Position numbers and translations under genes: made by a program. From Clostridiaceae bacterium (GTDB lineage: Bacteria > Bacillota > Clostridia > Tissierellales > Sporanaerobacteraceae): 39,075 nucleotides of DNA. The notes below the pieces were generated by a model that was given only the letters and a program-made list of their open reading frames with translations, was not told the origin of the DNA and searched no databases. Position 1 is the stretch's first letter, and each line of letters starts with the position of its first letter. Positions 18,617-26,286 of this stretch are shown in pieces. The DNA lies in NCBI GenBank assembly GCA_019391515.1, contig JAHXQP010000012.1, positions 1-39,075 of the forward strand. Direction: 5' to 3'.

Positions 18617-19390
18617 ATGTCTAGAACCGTTTCTATATTTAATCAAAAAGGTGGAGTAGGTAAAACTACTACCATTATTAATTTAGGAGCTGCTATAGGT
18701 AAGAAAAATAAAAAGGTTTTAATAGTTGATGTAGATCCTCAGGGTAATACTACAAGTGGACTTGGTCTTAACAAGAGAAATTTAAATACATCTACATATG
18801 ATTTACTAATAAATGAAGTTCCAATTGAAGAAAGTATTGTAAAAACTAGTGCAGAAAATGTATTTTTAGTTCCTTCCAATGTAGAACTGGCAGGAGCAGA
18901 AGTAGAATTGGTTAAATTAGAAAATAGAGAATTAAGGCTAAAAAAAGCTTTAAAGAAAGTATATAACGAATATGATTATATATTTATTGACTGTCCTCCA
19001 TCCTTAGGGATATTAAGTATAAATGCATTGGTAGCTTCTAATAGTGTTTTAATTCCTATTCAATGTGAGTACTATGCCTTAGAAGGAGTAAGTCAGTTAG
19101 TAGATACAATCAAACTAGTTAAAAGAAGTTTGAATCCTAGTTTAGAAATAGAAGGAGTAGTATTGAGCATGTTTGATGGTAGGACAAACCTATCAATTCA
19201 GGTGGTTGATGAAGTAAAGAAGCATTTTAGGGGAAAAGTTTATACCAGTATCATACCTAGAAATGTAAGACTTGCTGAAGCACCAAGTTATGGCTTATCT
19301 GTAATAGACTATGATCCAAAATCTAGAGGTGCAGAAGCTTATATTGATTTAGCAGAAGAGTTTTTAGAATTGTCAGAGGAGGAGTTTTAA
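18617..19390 (+). CDS. soj: Chromosome partitioning ATPase ParA/Soj
   Basis: Walker-type ATPase that works with ParB-parS in origin segregation and, in Bacillus, modulates DnaA. The 257-aa product has the deviant Walker A KGGVGKTTT at the N-terminus, DVDPQGNTTSGLG, Walker B YIFIDCPPSLG and the usual EAPSYGLSVIDYDPKSRGAEAY near the C-terminus. ATG 18617 follows GGGGTGTG. parB begins at the next base after its stop, and a GAGGAG site inside the soj end serves parB. Confidence 0.97.
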   Translation: MSRTVSIFNQKGGVGKTTTIINLGAAIGKKNKKVLIVDVDPQGNTTSGLGLNKRNLNTSTYDLLINEVPIEESIVKTSAENVFLVPSNVELAGAEVELVKLENRELRLKKALKKVYNEYDYIFIDCPPSLGILSINALVASNSVLIPIQCEYYALEGVSQLVDTIKLVKRSLNPSLEIEGVVLSMFDGRTNLSIQVVDEVKKHFRGKVYTSIIPRNVRLAEAPSYGLSVIDYDPKSRGAEAYIDLAEEFLELSEEEF

Positions 19391-20290
19391 GTGGCAACTA
19401 GGAAAAAGGGATTGGGGAAAGGATTATCAGCATTAATACCTGATGATCCAATAGAGGAACTATTAAAAATTGAAGATGAAGATAAAAATGAAAGAATTGC
19501 AAATATTAATATTTCTCTTATAAAGCCAAACGAAAATCAACCAAGAAAAGAGTTTGATGAAGAGTCGTTATTAGAGCTTTCTCAATCTATAAAAACTTAT
19601 GGAATTATACAGCCTATCATTGTAAGAAAACTAGAAAAAACTTATGAAATAGTAGCAGGTGAGAGAAGATGGAGAGCTTCAAAAAAAGCAGGATTAAAGG
19701 AAATACCTTGTATCATAAAAAACATGGAAGAACTGGATTCTATTAAAATTGCTTTAATAGAAAACTTACAAAGACAAGACCTAAATCCTATAGAAGAAGC
19801 AGAAGCTTTTGAAGAATTAATGAAAAATCATGGATTTACACAAGAGGAAGTTGCAAAGGTTGTAGGGAAAAGCAGATCTTATATAGCAAATACTATCAGA
19901 TTATTAAAACTAGACGAGAACACAATAAATCACATAGAAGAAGGAAGAATTTCTAGTGGACATGGTAGGGCTTTACTTTCTATAGATAATCCAAATGAAA
20001 GAGAAAATATAACTAAAGAAATTATAGACAAAAAACTTAATGTAAGAGATACAGAAAAAATGGCTAAAGAAATTAAAGAAGTTAAGAAAGAAAAAACTTC
20101 AATGGACAATGTATTTGCAAATACTTTCTTAGAAGATACTATAATATCAGATGCAGAAGAAAGACTAATGCAACATTTTGGTACAAAAGTTCAAATATCA
20201 AAAGGGAAAAATAAAGGGAAAATTGAAATTGAATACTATGGTGATGAAGATTTAAACAGAATATTAGAAATTATTATAGGGGAAGAATAA
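19391..20290 (+). CDS. parB: Chromosome partitioning protein ParB/Spo0J
   Basis: CTP-dependent clamp that loads at parS, spreads and recruits SMC. The 299-aa product starts at GTG 19391 with the conserved KKGLGKGLSALIPDD peptide, which in relatives stimulates ParA. It then shows the ParB fold (KPNENQPRKEFDEESL, IVAGERRWRAS, ALIENLQRQDLNPIEEA), the helix-turn-helix FTQEEVAKVVGKSRSYIANTIRLL and a C-terminal dimer domain. A parS site begins one base after its stop codon. Confidence 0.97.
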   Translation: MATRKKGLGKGLSALIPDDPIEELLKIEDEDKNERIANINISLIKPNENQPRKEFDEESLLELSQSIKTYGIIQPIIVRKLEKTYEIVAGERRWRASKKAGLKEIPCIIKNMEELDSIKIALIENLQRQDLNPIEEAEAFEELMKNHGFTQEEVAKVVGKSRSYIANTIRLLKLDENTINHIEEGRISSGHGRALLSIDNPNERENITKEIIDKKLNVRDTEKMAKEIKEVKKEKTSMDNVFANTFLEDTIISDAEERLMQHFGTKVQISKGKNKGKIEIEYYGDEDLNRILEIIIGEE

Positions 20291-20306
20291 TGTTTCACGT
20301 GAAACA
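20291..20306. other. parS site 1
   Basis: TGTTTCACGTGAAACA is a perfect 16-bp parS palindrome, placed immediately after the parB stop codon. It is the nucleation site for ParB clamps. Confidence 0.95.
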
Positions 20307-20375
20307 TTATTAAAATTAAAAATCAATATTCATATACTCTTTTTTCTCGCTCTAAAGTTTAAGTATTTAAAAATG

Positions 20376-20410
20376 GAAAGATACATATAATGTATATTAG
20401 AGTATCTTTC
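20376..20410. repeat. Hairpin in leader of the 129-aa gene
   Basis: GAAAGATAC (20376-20384) pairs with GTATCTTTC (20402-20410), and a smaller ATACAT/ATGTAT pair lies at its base. No T run follows closely, so it could be a weak parB terminator or a leader structure. Confidence 0.4.
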
Positions 20411-20440
20411 TATTTAAGAGTTAATTATAGATGGGAAAGG

Positions 20441-20830
20441 ATGGAGAATGTGATAATTGATTTTAATGAAAAGGTAACTAAGAAGAAATTAAAGGAACTA
20501 ATTGTACAAGAAGGAAGAGAAGACTTGCTGCCACATTTAGAAGATTTGAAAGTAGATGAAATTGATAAAAATACTATAACTGCTATAAAAACATTATTTA
20601 ATAATAAAGATTTAATATCCTGTGAACTAAAAGAATTTGTTAGGAATGAATATTATAAATATGAAAATATGATTATTTTAATTTGTATAATTGAATATAT
20701 TCAAAGGATAATTATTTCCTTAGAGGAAAATATAGATGGAAAAACAATAGATACATTAGAATATTTAAATGAAATTAAAATAAAAATTTTAAATACAGAG
20801 TTGAAAAAGAAAATAGTAGAGTTGATATAA
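20441..20830 (+). CDS. Unrecognised 129-aa protein between two parS sites
   Basis: I do not recognise this protein. From ATG 20441 (site GGGAAAGG upstream) it is 129 aa and soluble-looking. It is rich in Lys, Glu and Ile, with an N-terminal IIDFNEKVTKKKLKELIVQEG and a central more hydrophobic segment (NMIILICIIEYIQRIIISL) that could be an amphipathic or buried helix rather than a clear membrane span. Base composition is like its neighbours. Its upstream side holds parS 1 and its stop codon lies inside the palindrome carrying parS 2, so ParB spreading should cover it. Confidence 0.7.
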   Translation: MENVIIDFNEKVTKKKLKELIVQEGREDLLPHLEDLKVDEIDKNTITAIKTLFNNKDLISCELKEFVRNEYYKYENMIILICIIEYIQRIIISLEENIDGKTIDTLEYLNEIKIKILNTELKKKIVELI

Positions 20831-20875
20831 AAGCTATTAAATGTTTCACGTGAAACATTTAATAGCTTTTATATC
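20824..20875 (+). terminator. 52-bp perfect palindrome, probable terminator with parS at centre
   Basis: Bases 20824-20849 are exactly complementary to 20850-20875. The arms hold ATAAAAGCTATTAAA and its complement, and the centre is parS. It overlaps the stop of the 129-aa gene. As RNA it would fold into one long hairpin that ends in a T-rich arm. Confidence 0.75.
20842..20857. other. parS site 2
   Basis: A second perfect TGTTTCACGTGAAACA, about 550 bp from the first, at the exact centre of the 52-bp palindrome. Confidence 0.95.
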
Positions 20876-20946
20876 TTAACATGTACCTTTTATTAATAGC
20901 TAGAATATTATATTTATAGTGATAGTAATTAATAAAAGGATGTGAT

Positions 20947-21573
20947 ATGGTGTTAAATACACTATTTATTGTAGTAGCTGTATGCTTAGATTCTTTAGCT
21001 ATAGGTATAGCTTATGGTATAAGAGAAATTAAAATACCTAAGTTATCTTTATTGATGATAGATTTTGTATGCACAATTTTTTTATTTATATCTATGTTTT
21101 TAGGTGGTGTAGTAAAAAAAATACTGCCAGGAAATATACCATCTATTATTAGTTTTTTAATTCTATTTTCATTAGGTCTATATTTTATTTTAGAAAGTCT
21201 TATGAACGTTTTAATAGAAAGACAGAAAAAATCAGATAAAAAGCTAGAAATAAAGTTTTCTAACGTAAAAATAGTTATAGATGTAATAGTAGATTGTACC
21301 AAGGCAGATATGAACAACTCTGGAGATATAGATATAAAGGAAGCAATATATTTAGGAACAGCTCTTTCTTTAGATGCATTAGGAATAGGTTTTGGAGCTG
21401 CCATGGGAAATATTAACTATATTCAGGTGCTAATTTTTTCTTTTATTTTTAATATATTTGCTATAGTTTTAGGTTTATATGTTGGGGGAAAAATAGTTTC
21501 AAAAACGGAAATAGATTTTTCATGGATATCAGGAGCAATACTTATTTTTCTTGCATTATGTAAGCTGAACTAA
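20947..21573 (+). CDS. ytaF: Sporulation membrane protein YtaF-like (MntP/DUF204 family)
   Basis: Small membrane protein of the family that includes the manganese exporter MntP and sporulation protein YtaF. The 208-aa product has six hydrophobic segments in two halves, with the paired acidic motifs VCLDSLAIGIAYGI and TALSLDALGIGFGAA. A hydrophilic loop (DCTKADMNNSGDIDIKEAIYLG) resembles YtaF proteins. ATG 20947 follows AAGGATGTGAT. Its stop lies in the following terminator. Assignment to YtaF rather than a metal exporter rests on this loop and is moderately sure. Confidence 0.75.
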   Translation: MVLNTLFIVVAVCLDSLAIGIAYGIREIKIPKLSLLMIDFVCTIFLFISMFLGGVVKKILPGNIPSIISFLILFSLGLYFILESLMNVLIERQKKSDKKLEIKFSNVKIVIDVIVDCTKADMNNSGDIDIKEAIYLGTALSLDALGIGFGAAMGNINYIQVLIFSFIFNIFAIVLGLYVGGKIVSKTEIDFSWISGAILIFLALCKLN

Positions 21574-21597
21574 GGATCTTTTAAAAGGTCCTTAGTT
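21568..21597 (+). terminator. Terminator after ytaF-like gene
   Basis: A 9-bp outer stem (21568-21576 with 21589-21597) plus an inner CTTTTAAAAG stem is followed by a T run. It includes the upstream gene's stop codon. Confidence 0.85.
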
Positions 21598-21684
21598 TTT
21601 TTATACCTTTAATAGAAATTGTAATATTGAAAAGTATATTGATATATATATATATTAATACATAGGAATGGCTGGTGGATAAAT

Positions 21685-22635
21685 ATGGATACAGTTATTG
21701 TTTTTGTGATTTTTTTCATTGGTCTTTTGACTATAGTTAAAGGAGGAGATCTATTTGTAGATGCGGCAATTTGGATAGCTAAAAAAACAGGAATTCCTTC
21801 TATGATTATAGGTGCTACTATTGTAAGTATTGCTACAACTCTTCCAGAATTCTTTGTCTCTACCGTAGCAAGTAATGAAGGGTATTCAGATATGGCCCTT
21901 GGAAATGCTATAGGATCTATTATATGTAACATTGCTTTCGTTATAGGACTGTGCTCTTGTATTAAACCCATAAAAATTAAAAAGGGTCTTTTTAATGTAA
22001 AGGGTTTTATGATGATAGGTTACTTAATAATATTTTATATCTTTGCTAGAAATGGAATAGTTACTTTTAAAGAAGGTTTTATTCTTTTAGCATTGTTTTT
22101 ATTTTTTATTATGATAAATATCTTAGAGTTTAAAGTTGGAGATGAAAACACAGGAAAAATCAAAAGAGAGTCTATACATGGTGAAAAAGATGTTATATTA
22201 AATATAATTAAGTTTATATTGGGAGCTTGGTTTATAATAATAGGTGCTCATATGTTGGTAGATAGTGGTATAAAGATTGCTAGAATATTTAAAATTCCTC
22301 AACAAGTAGTAAGCTTAACTTTACTTGCTGTTGGCACTTCTTTACCTGAGTTAGTTACATCAGTTGTTGCTATTATAAAGGATGAAGAAAATATTTCTGT
22401 AGGTAATATAATAGGAGCAAATATTTTAAACTTAACTATAGTGCTAGGTTCTTCATCTCTTGTTAGCGACAATGGATTATTTATATCGGATCAAACCCTT
22501 TATTTAGATATTCCAATAGCTCTTTTAGTTATGACTGTATTTGTTTTTAGTGGGGGAATAAAAAAGGAGATTGATAGAAAGTCAGGTTTATTACTTTTAA
22601 CTATATACATAGTATATCTTATTATATTATTTTAA
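21685..22635 (+). CDS. Calcium/sodium antiporter (CaCA family, YrbG-like)
   Basis: Cation/Ca2+ exchanger of the plasma membrane. The 316-aa product has about ten membrane spans in two inverted halves. Each half carries an alpha-repeat: GATIVSIATTLPEFFVSTVAS with GNAIGSIICNIAFVIG in the first, and AVGTSLPELVTSVVAI with GNIIGANILNLTIVLG in the second. The acidic residues in TTLPEF and TSLPEL are the expected ion ligands. ATG 21685 follows GGTGG. It stands alone between two hairpins. Confidence 0.85.
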   Translation: MDTVIVFVIFFIGLLTIVKGGDLFVDAAIWIAKKTGIPSMIIGATIVSIATTLPEFFVSTVASNEGYSDMALGNAIGSIICNIAFVIGLCSCIKPIKIKKGLFNVKGFMMIGYLIIFYIFARNGIVTFKEGFILLALFLFFIMINILEFKVGDENTGKIKRESIHGEKDVILNIIKFILGAWFIIIGAHMLVDSGIKIARIFKIPQQVVSLTLLAVGTSLPELVTSVVAIIKDEENISVGNIIGANILNLTIVLGSSSLVSDNGLFISDQTLYLDIPIALLVMTVFVFSGGIKKEIDRKSGLLLLTIYIVYLIILF

Positions 22636-22663
22636 TATAAAAATAATATTGTAATCTATATTG

Positions 22664-22707
22664 ATATATATCTAATGAAGAATTTAAATTCCTCATTGGA
22701 TATATAT
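22664..22707 (+). terminator. Terminator after cation exchanger
   Basis: An imperfect long hairpin: ATATATATC (22664-22672) with GATATATAT (22699-22707), inner AATGA/TCATT, and a perfect GAATTTAAATTC core. It is followed by an AT-rich tail. Confidence 0.6.
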
Positions 22708-23107
22708 TATTTATATTTAAATCATATAATATTGATGAAAAATTTAAGGCTTTACTTAAAATTTTGAAAGAAATAGTCAAAAAATATCAAAATGCTTGAC
22801 AAAAATACAACAAGAGTATATATCTATAACTAATAGATTATTGATTATATATGGAAATTGATGCAATTATATTACAGTTATACCATAAAAAGCTCCATTA
22901 ATCATATAAAAACATAAAATATTTAATATATTAATGGAAATCCCCCATCTAAGATAAAAAGAAATGTAATTCAAAGTTTAAAATATAACAAAAAATAAGG
23001 CTCAAGATTTAATGTATATTTATTAGCTGATATTTACATACTTTCTATATAGAGGATATAATTAATAATCTATAAAAGCTTTAAATTATTAATAAGGAGG
23101 GATTTTT
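22708..23107. other. Gene-free 400-bp region before the alanine symporter
   Basis: It contains a sigma-A promoter at 22796-22824 and then about 280 nt of AT-rich leader. A 9-bp stem is present at 22894-22902 with 22930-22938, and a strong AAGGAGGG ribosome site lies before the symporter. I found no coding sequence and no match to the glycine, T-box or purine riboswitch cores. Confidence 0.6.
22796..22824 (+). promoter_or_regulatory. Promoter of alanine symporter gene
   Basis: TTGACA (22796-22801) and TATATC (22819-22824) are 17 bp apart. Transcription from here would leave a leader of roughly 280 nt before the symporter ATG. Confidence 0.65.
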
Positions 23108-24445
23108 ATGAATTTTGGTGCTATAGTAGATACTATAAATGATTATTTGTGGGGATATGTTTTAATATTTTTATTAGTTGGTACAGGACTTTATTTTTCT
23201 ATTAGATTAAGATTTCCTCAGATAAGACAAATAAAAAGAGCATTTAAACAAACATTTGGGGGACTATTTAATAAAGATGTAGAGGCGGATAAAGATGGGA
23301 TGTCTTCTTTCCAGGCATTAGCTACAGCTATAGCTGCTCAAGTTGGAACAGGAAATTTAGCTGGAGTAGCAACAGCCATAGCTTCAGGAGGACCAGGAGC
23401 TATATTTTGGATGTGGATAAGTGCTTTTTTTGGCATGGGAACAATATTTGGAGAGGCAGTTTTAGCTCAAACTTATACTGATAGAATTGATGGAGAAATT
23501 ACTGGTGGACCTGCTTATTATATTAGTAAAGGTTTAAATAACAAAGCATTGGCTGCTTTTTTTTCTGTAGCAATAATTATAGCATTGGGATTTGTTGGAA
23601 ATATGGTTCAATCTAATTCTATGGCCACAGCAATAAACAATGCTTTTCATATTCCTAAATTCATAATAGGAATAGCAATAGCAATTCTTGCAGCACTTAT
23701 ATTAGTAGGAGGTATGACTAGAATAGCTAATTTTACTGAATTAGTAGTTCCTTTCATGGCTCTTATTTATATAGTAGGAGCATTAATAATAATTATTAAA
23801 AACGCATCTCATATAGGACCAGCATTTAGAATGATATTTCAGGGAGCTTTTTCATCGAAAGCTGTTGGTGGTGGAGTTTTAGGAGTTACTGCTAAAGAAG
23901 CGGTAAGATTTGGAATATCAAGAGGATTATTTTCTAATGAGGCAGGAATGGGTTCTACACCTCATGCTCATGCAGTTGCTAAAGTAGATCATCCTGCTGA
24001 ACAAGGTTTGGTAGCTATGGTAGGAGTAATATTTGATACCATGATTATATGTACTTTAACAGCATTAATTATTTTAACTACGGATGCTCATACTACAGGA
24101 ACAACAGGAGCTGAAATGACTCAATTAGCATTTGCAACTGGTCTTGGAAAGTATGGCTCACCTTTTATAGCAATAAGCTTGTTCTTCTTTGCTTTTTCTA
24201 CTGTTATAGGTTGGTACTTCTTTGGAGAAGCCAATATAAAATATTTATTTGGTAAAGGCGGGGTAAGATATTATAGATGGATAGTTTTTGGTTTTATAAT
24301 ATTGGGTTCTTTTTTAGAGGTTCAATTAGTTTGGGATATTGCAGATATGTTTAATGGTATTATGGTATTTCCTAACTTAATTGCTTTATTTGCTCTTAGT
24401 CCAGTTGTAGTTAAATCTCTTAAAGACTATGAGTCGAAAATATAA
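23108..24445 (+). CDS. Sodium:alanine/glycine symporter (AGCS family)
   Basis: Secondary transporter that moves alanine or glycine with Na+ (or H+) across the membrane. The 445-aa product has about ten to eleven membrane spans and the family motif AAQVGTGNLAGVATAIASGGPGA. It also has FGEAVLAQTYTDRIDG, TGGPAYYI, LFSNEAGMGSTPHAHA and IGWYFFGE. ATG 23108 follows AAGGAGGG. It is a single-gene unit with its own promoter and a 56-bp palindrome after it. Alanine is a product of AKP thiolase encoded 10 kb away, which may be why this carrier is kept here. Confidence 0.93.
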   Translation: MNFGAIVDTINDYLWGYVLIFLLVGTGLYFSIRLRFPQIRQIKRAFKQTFGGLFNKDVEADKDGMSSFQALATAIAAQVGTGNLAGVATAIASGGPGAIFWMWISAFFGMGTIFGEAVLAQTYTDRIDGEITGGPAYYISKGLNNKALAAFFSVAIIIALGFVGNMVQSNSMATAINNAFHIPKFIIGIAIAILAALILVGGMTRIANFTELVVPFMALIYIVGALIIIIKNASHIGPAFRMIFQGAFSSKAVGGGVLGVTAKEAVRFGISRGLFSNEAGMGSTPHAHAVAKVDHPAEQGLVAMVGVIFDTMIICTLTALIILTTDAHTTGTTGAEMTQLAFATGLGKYGSPFIAISLFFFAFSTVIGWYFFGEANIKYLFGKGGVRYYRWIVFGFIILGSFLEVQLVWDIADMFNGIMVFPNLIALFALSPVVVKSLKDYESKI

Positions 24446-24472
24446 ATAAGTTGTTTCAAAAATTTGAAAGTG

Positions 24473-24528
24473 AATATAAAATATATTATTGGGTAATGAA
24501 TTCATTACCCAATAATATATTTTATATT
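24473..24528 (+). terminator. 56-bp perfect palindrome, terminator after symporter
   Basis: Bases 24473-24500 are exactly complementary to 24501-24528, with GGGTAATGAATTCATTACCC at the centre and no unpaired loop in the DNA. The trailing arm is T-rich (TATATTTTATATT). Confidence 0.8.
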
Positions 24529-24560
24529 TGTTAAAAAAATGACATAAAAGGAGTGGTTAA

Positions 24561-25370
24561 ATGCTTGGACCAAATGAAATTGCTTCAAAAAACATTGAAA
24601 TAGGAATTAAAAAATCAAAACTGGGCAATAATAAAAAAATTTTATTATCTATTCTTGCTGGTATGTTTATAGGATTTGGAGCTCATGGAAGCCTTACTAT
24701 TATGCAAAGTTTAGGAAGTATAGATATAGGGTTGTCTAAATTTTTAGGGGCTTTAGTATTTCCAGTAGGTCTTATGTTAGTAATAATGGCAGGAGGAGAA
24801 TTGTTTACAGGAAATAATCTAATGGTACTATCTTTAATGGATGGAAAAATAAAAACTAAGGATATGATTTCAAGTTGGCTCTTAGTATATATAGGTAATT
24901 TTTTAGGTTCATTATTCCTTGCTTTTTTAGTTTATAGGTCTGGACTAGTAAATGAAAGCATAAAAGATTTGTCAATAAATATAGCTATTGGAAAGATAGA
25001 AATGTCTTTTATTCAAGCTTTAATTAGAGGATTTTTATGCAATATATTAGTTGTATTGGCTGTATGGATGGCATCAGGAAGTGAAAGTTTTGCTTCAAAG
25101 ATATTATCTATATGGTTTCCTATAATGTTATTTACATTGATAGGTTATGAACACAGTATAGCTAACATGTTCTATATTCCACTAGGAAAATTCTTAGGAG
25201 CCAATATCAGTTTTAAACAAATGTGGTTAAATAATTTAATCCCTGTAACTATTGGAAATGTTTTAGGCGGAGGATTATTCATATCAGTTATATATTATTT
25301 TGTATTTATATTTAAAAAAGAAGAAGAGAAAGAAGAGCTCAAATACAAAGAACAGTTTGATTTTAAGTAG
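24561..25370 (+). CDS. Formate/nitrite transporter family (FocA/NirC-type) channel
   Basis: Pentameric membrane channel for small monovalent anions such as formate or nitrite. The 269-aa product has six hydrophobic helices. Motifs include GMFIGFGAHG, GLMLVIMAGGELFTGNN, RGFLCNILVVLAVWMAS and GYEHSIANMFYIPLG, whose histidine is the conserved pore residue. ATG 24561 follows AAGGAG. The next gene encodes a cyclodeaminase of one-carbon metabolism, so formate is the likelier substrate. That is an inference. Confidence 0.9.
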   Translation: MLGPNEIASKNIEIGIKKSKLGNNKKILLSILAGMFIGFGAHGSLTIMQSLGSIDIGLSKFLGALVFPVGLMLVIMAGGELFTGNNLMVLSLMDGKIKTKDMISSWLLVYIGNFLGSLFLAFLVYRSGLVNESIKDLSINIAIGKIEMSFIQALIRGFLCNILVVLAVWMASGSESFASKILSIWFPIMLFTLIGYEHSIANMFYIPLGKFLGANISFKQMWLNNLIPVTIGNVLGGGLFISVIYYFVFIFKKEEEKEELKYKEQFDFK

Positions 25371-25425
25371 ATAATAAATTTCTAATATGTTATAATTTTT
25401 GTAATAAATTATAGGGGGTGTACTA

Positions 25426-26064
25426 ATGTTAGTTGATAAAACTATAAAAGATTATGTAAATCAAGTAGCTAGCAATGAGCCAGCTCCAGGGGGTGGAAGT
25501 GTTTCTGCATTAGTTGGAAGTTTAGGTGCAGCTTTAACTAGCATGGTAGGAAATTTAACAATTGGGAAAAAAGCATATGAAAAATTAGATGGAGTACATA
25601 GGAGAGAGCTAGATGAAAATTTAGTTAAAGTACAAGACTCCATTAAAAAATTAAACATTTTTATAGATAAAGATACAGAAGCTTTTAACAAAGTAATGGA
25701 GTCTTTTAAGCTGCCAAAGAAAACCGAAGATGAGAAAAGAGCTAGATCTTTAGCTATTGAAGAAGCTACTAAAGGTGCTTTAGAAACACCTTTAGAATGT
25801 GCCAAAGAGTGTTTAGAAGTTTTAAGACTCCAGAAAACTTTTGCTTTATATGGCAATCCAAATGCAATAACAGATGTAGGAGTTGGAGCGTTACTTGCTT
25901 ATTCAGGATTAGAAGGAGCTCTTTTTAATGTAAAAATAAACTTAGCAGGATTAAAAGATGAAGAATATATAAAAAATATAGAAGAAAAAATGAAAAATAT
26001 ATTAAACGAAGGAAAAAAACTACGTAAAGAATTATTGGAAATTGTCTATGAAAAGCTAGGATAA
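25426..26064 (+). CDS. fchA: Cyclodeaminase/methenyl-THF cyclohydrolase family protein (FchA-like)
   Basis: Folate enzyme of the formimino-THF cyclodeaminase / 5,10-methenyl-THF cyclohydrolase family. The 212-aa all-helical product begins DKTIKDYVNQVASNEPAPGG and has GGSVSALVGSLGAALTSMV followed by FIDKDTEAFNKVMESFKLPK, the family's conserved blocks. ATG 25426 follows AGGGGGTG. The formate-channel gene upstream and adenine deaminase downstream fit purine or formate one-carbon metabolism. Sequence alone does not tell cyclodeaminase from cyclohydrolase activity. Confidence 0.85.
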   Translation: MLVDKTIKDYVNQVASNEPAPGGGSVSALVGSLGAALTSMVGNLTIGKKAYEKLDGVHRRELDENLVKVQDSIKKLNIFIDKDTEAFNKVMESFKLPKKTEDEKRARSLAIEEATKGALETPLECAKECLEVLRLQKTFALYGNPNAITDVGVGALLAYSGLEGALFNVKINLAGLKDEEYIKNIEEKMKNILNEGKKLRKELLEIVYEKLG

Positions 26065-26077
26065 ATGAATGGTAATT

Positions 26078-26110
26078 AAGGGTACTCAGTTGAGTACCCT
26101 TTTAGTTTTT
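26078..26110 (+). terminator. Terminator after fchA-like gene
   Basis: An 11-bp perfect stem (26078-26088 with 26091-26101), GGGTACTCA/TGAGTACCC, is followed by T-rich sequence. Confidence 0.85.
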
Positions 26111-26286
26111 TAAATTATAAATATGAAGTGCTTATAAAAACTTTTCCACAAAAAGAGATTTCTTTCAAAAATTCAGGTAGAATATATGGAGAAAGGGTTT
26201 TAGTAAAATTTTATTATAATAAATACAAAAAATCAATATAGATGTGATTTAAAATTTGAAATAGAAATTTAGAGGAGGCATATAAA

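Noticed and set aside
21609-21971. Minus-strand 120-codon reading frame over the cation exchanger start
   Set aside because: Antisense of conserved exchanger motifs and no ribosome site.
22708-23107. Glycine riboswitch or T-box before the symporter
   Set aside because: None of the conserved riboswitch core sequences or a T-box GGTGGCACCGCGG-like motif is present.
26111-26286. Purine riboswitch upstream of adenine deaminase
   Set aside because: The conserved loop and junction sequences of the purine aptamer are absent.
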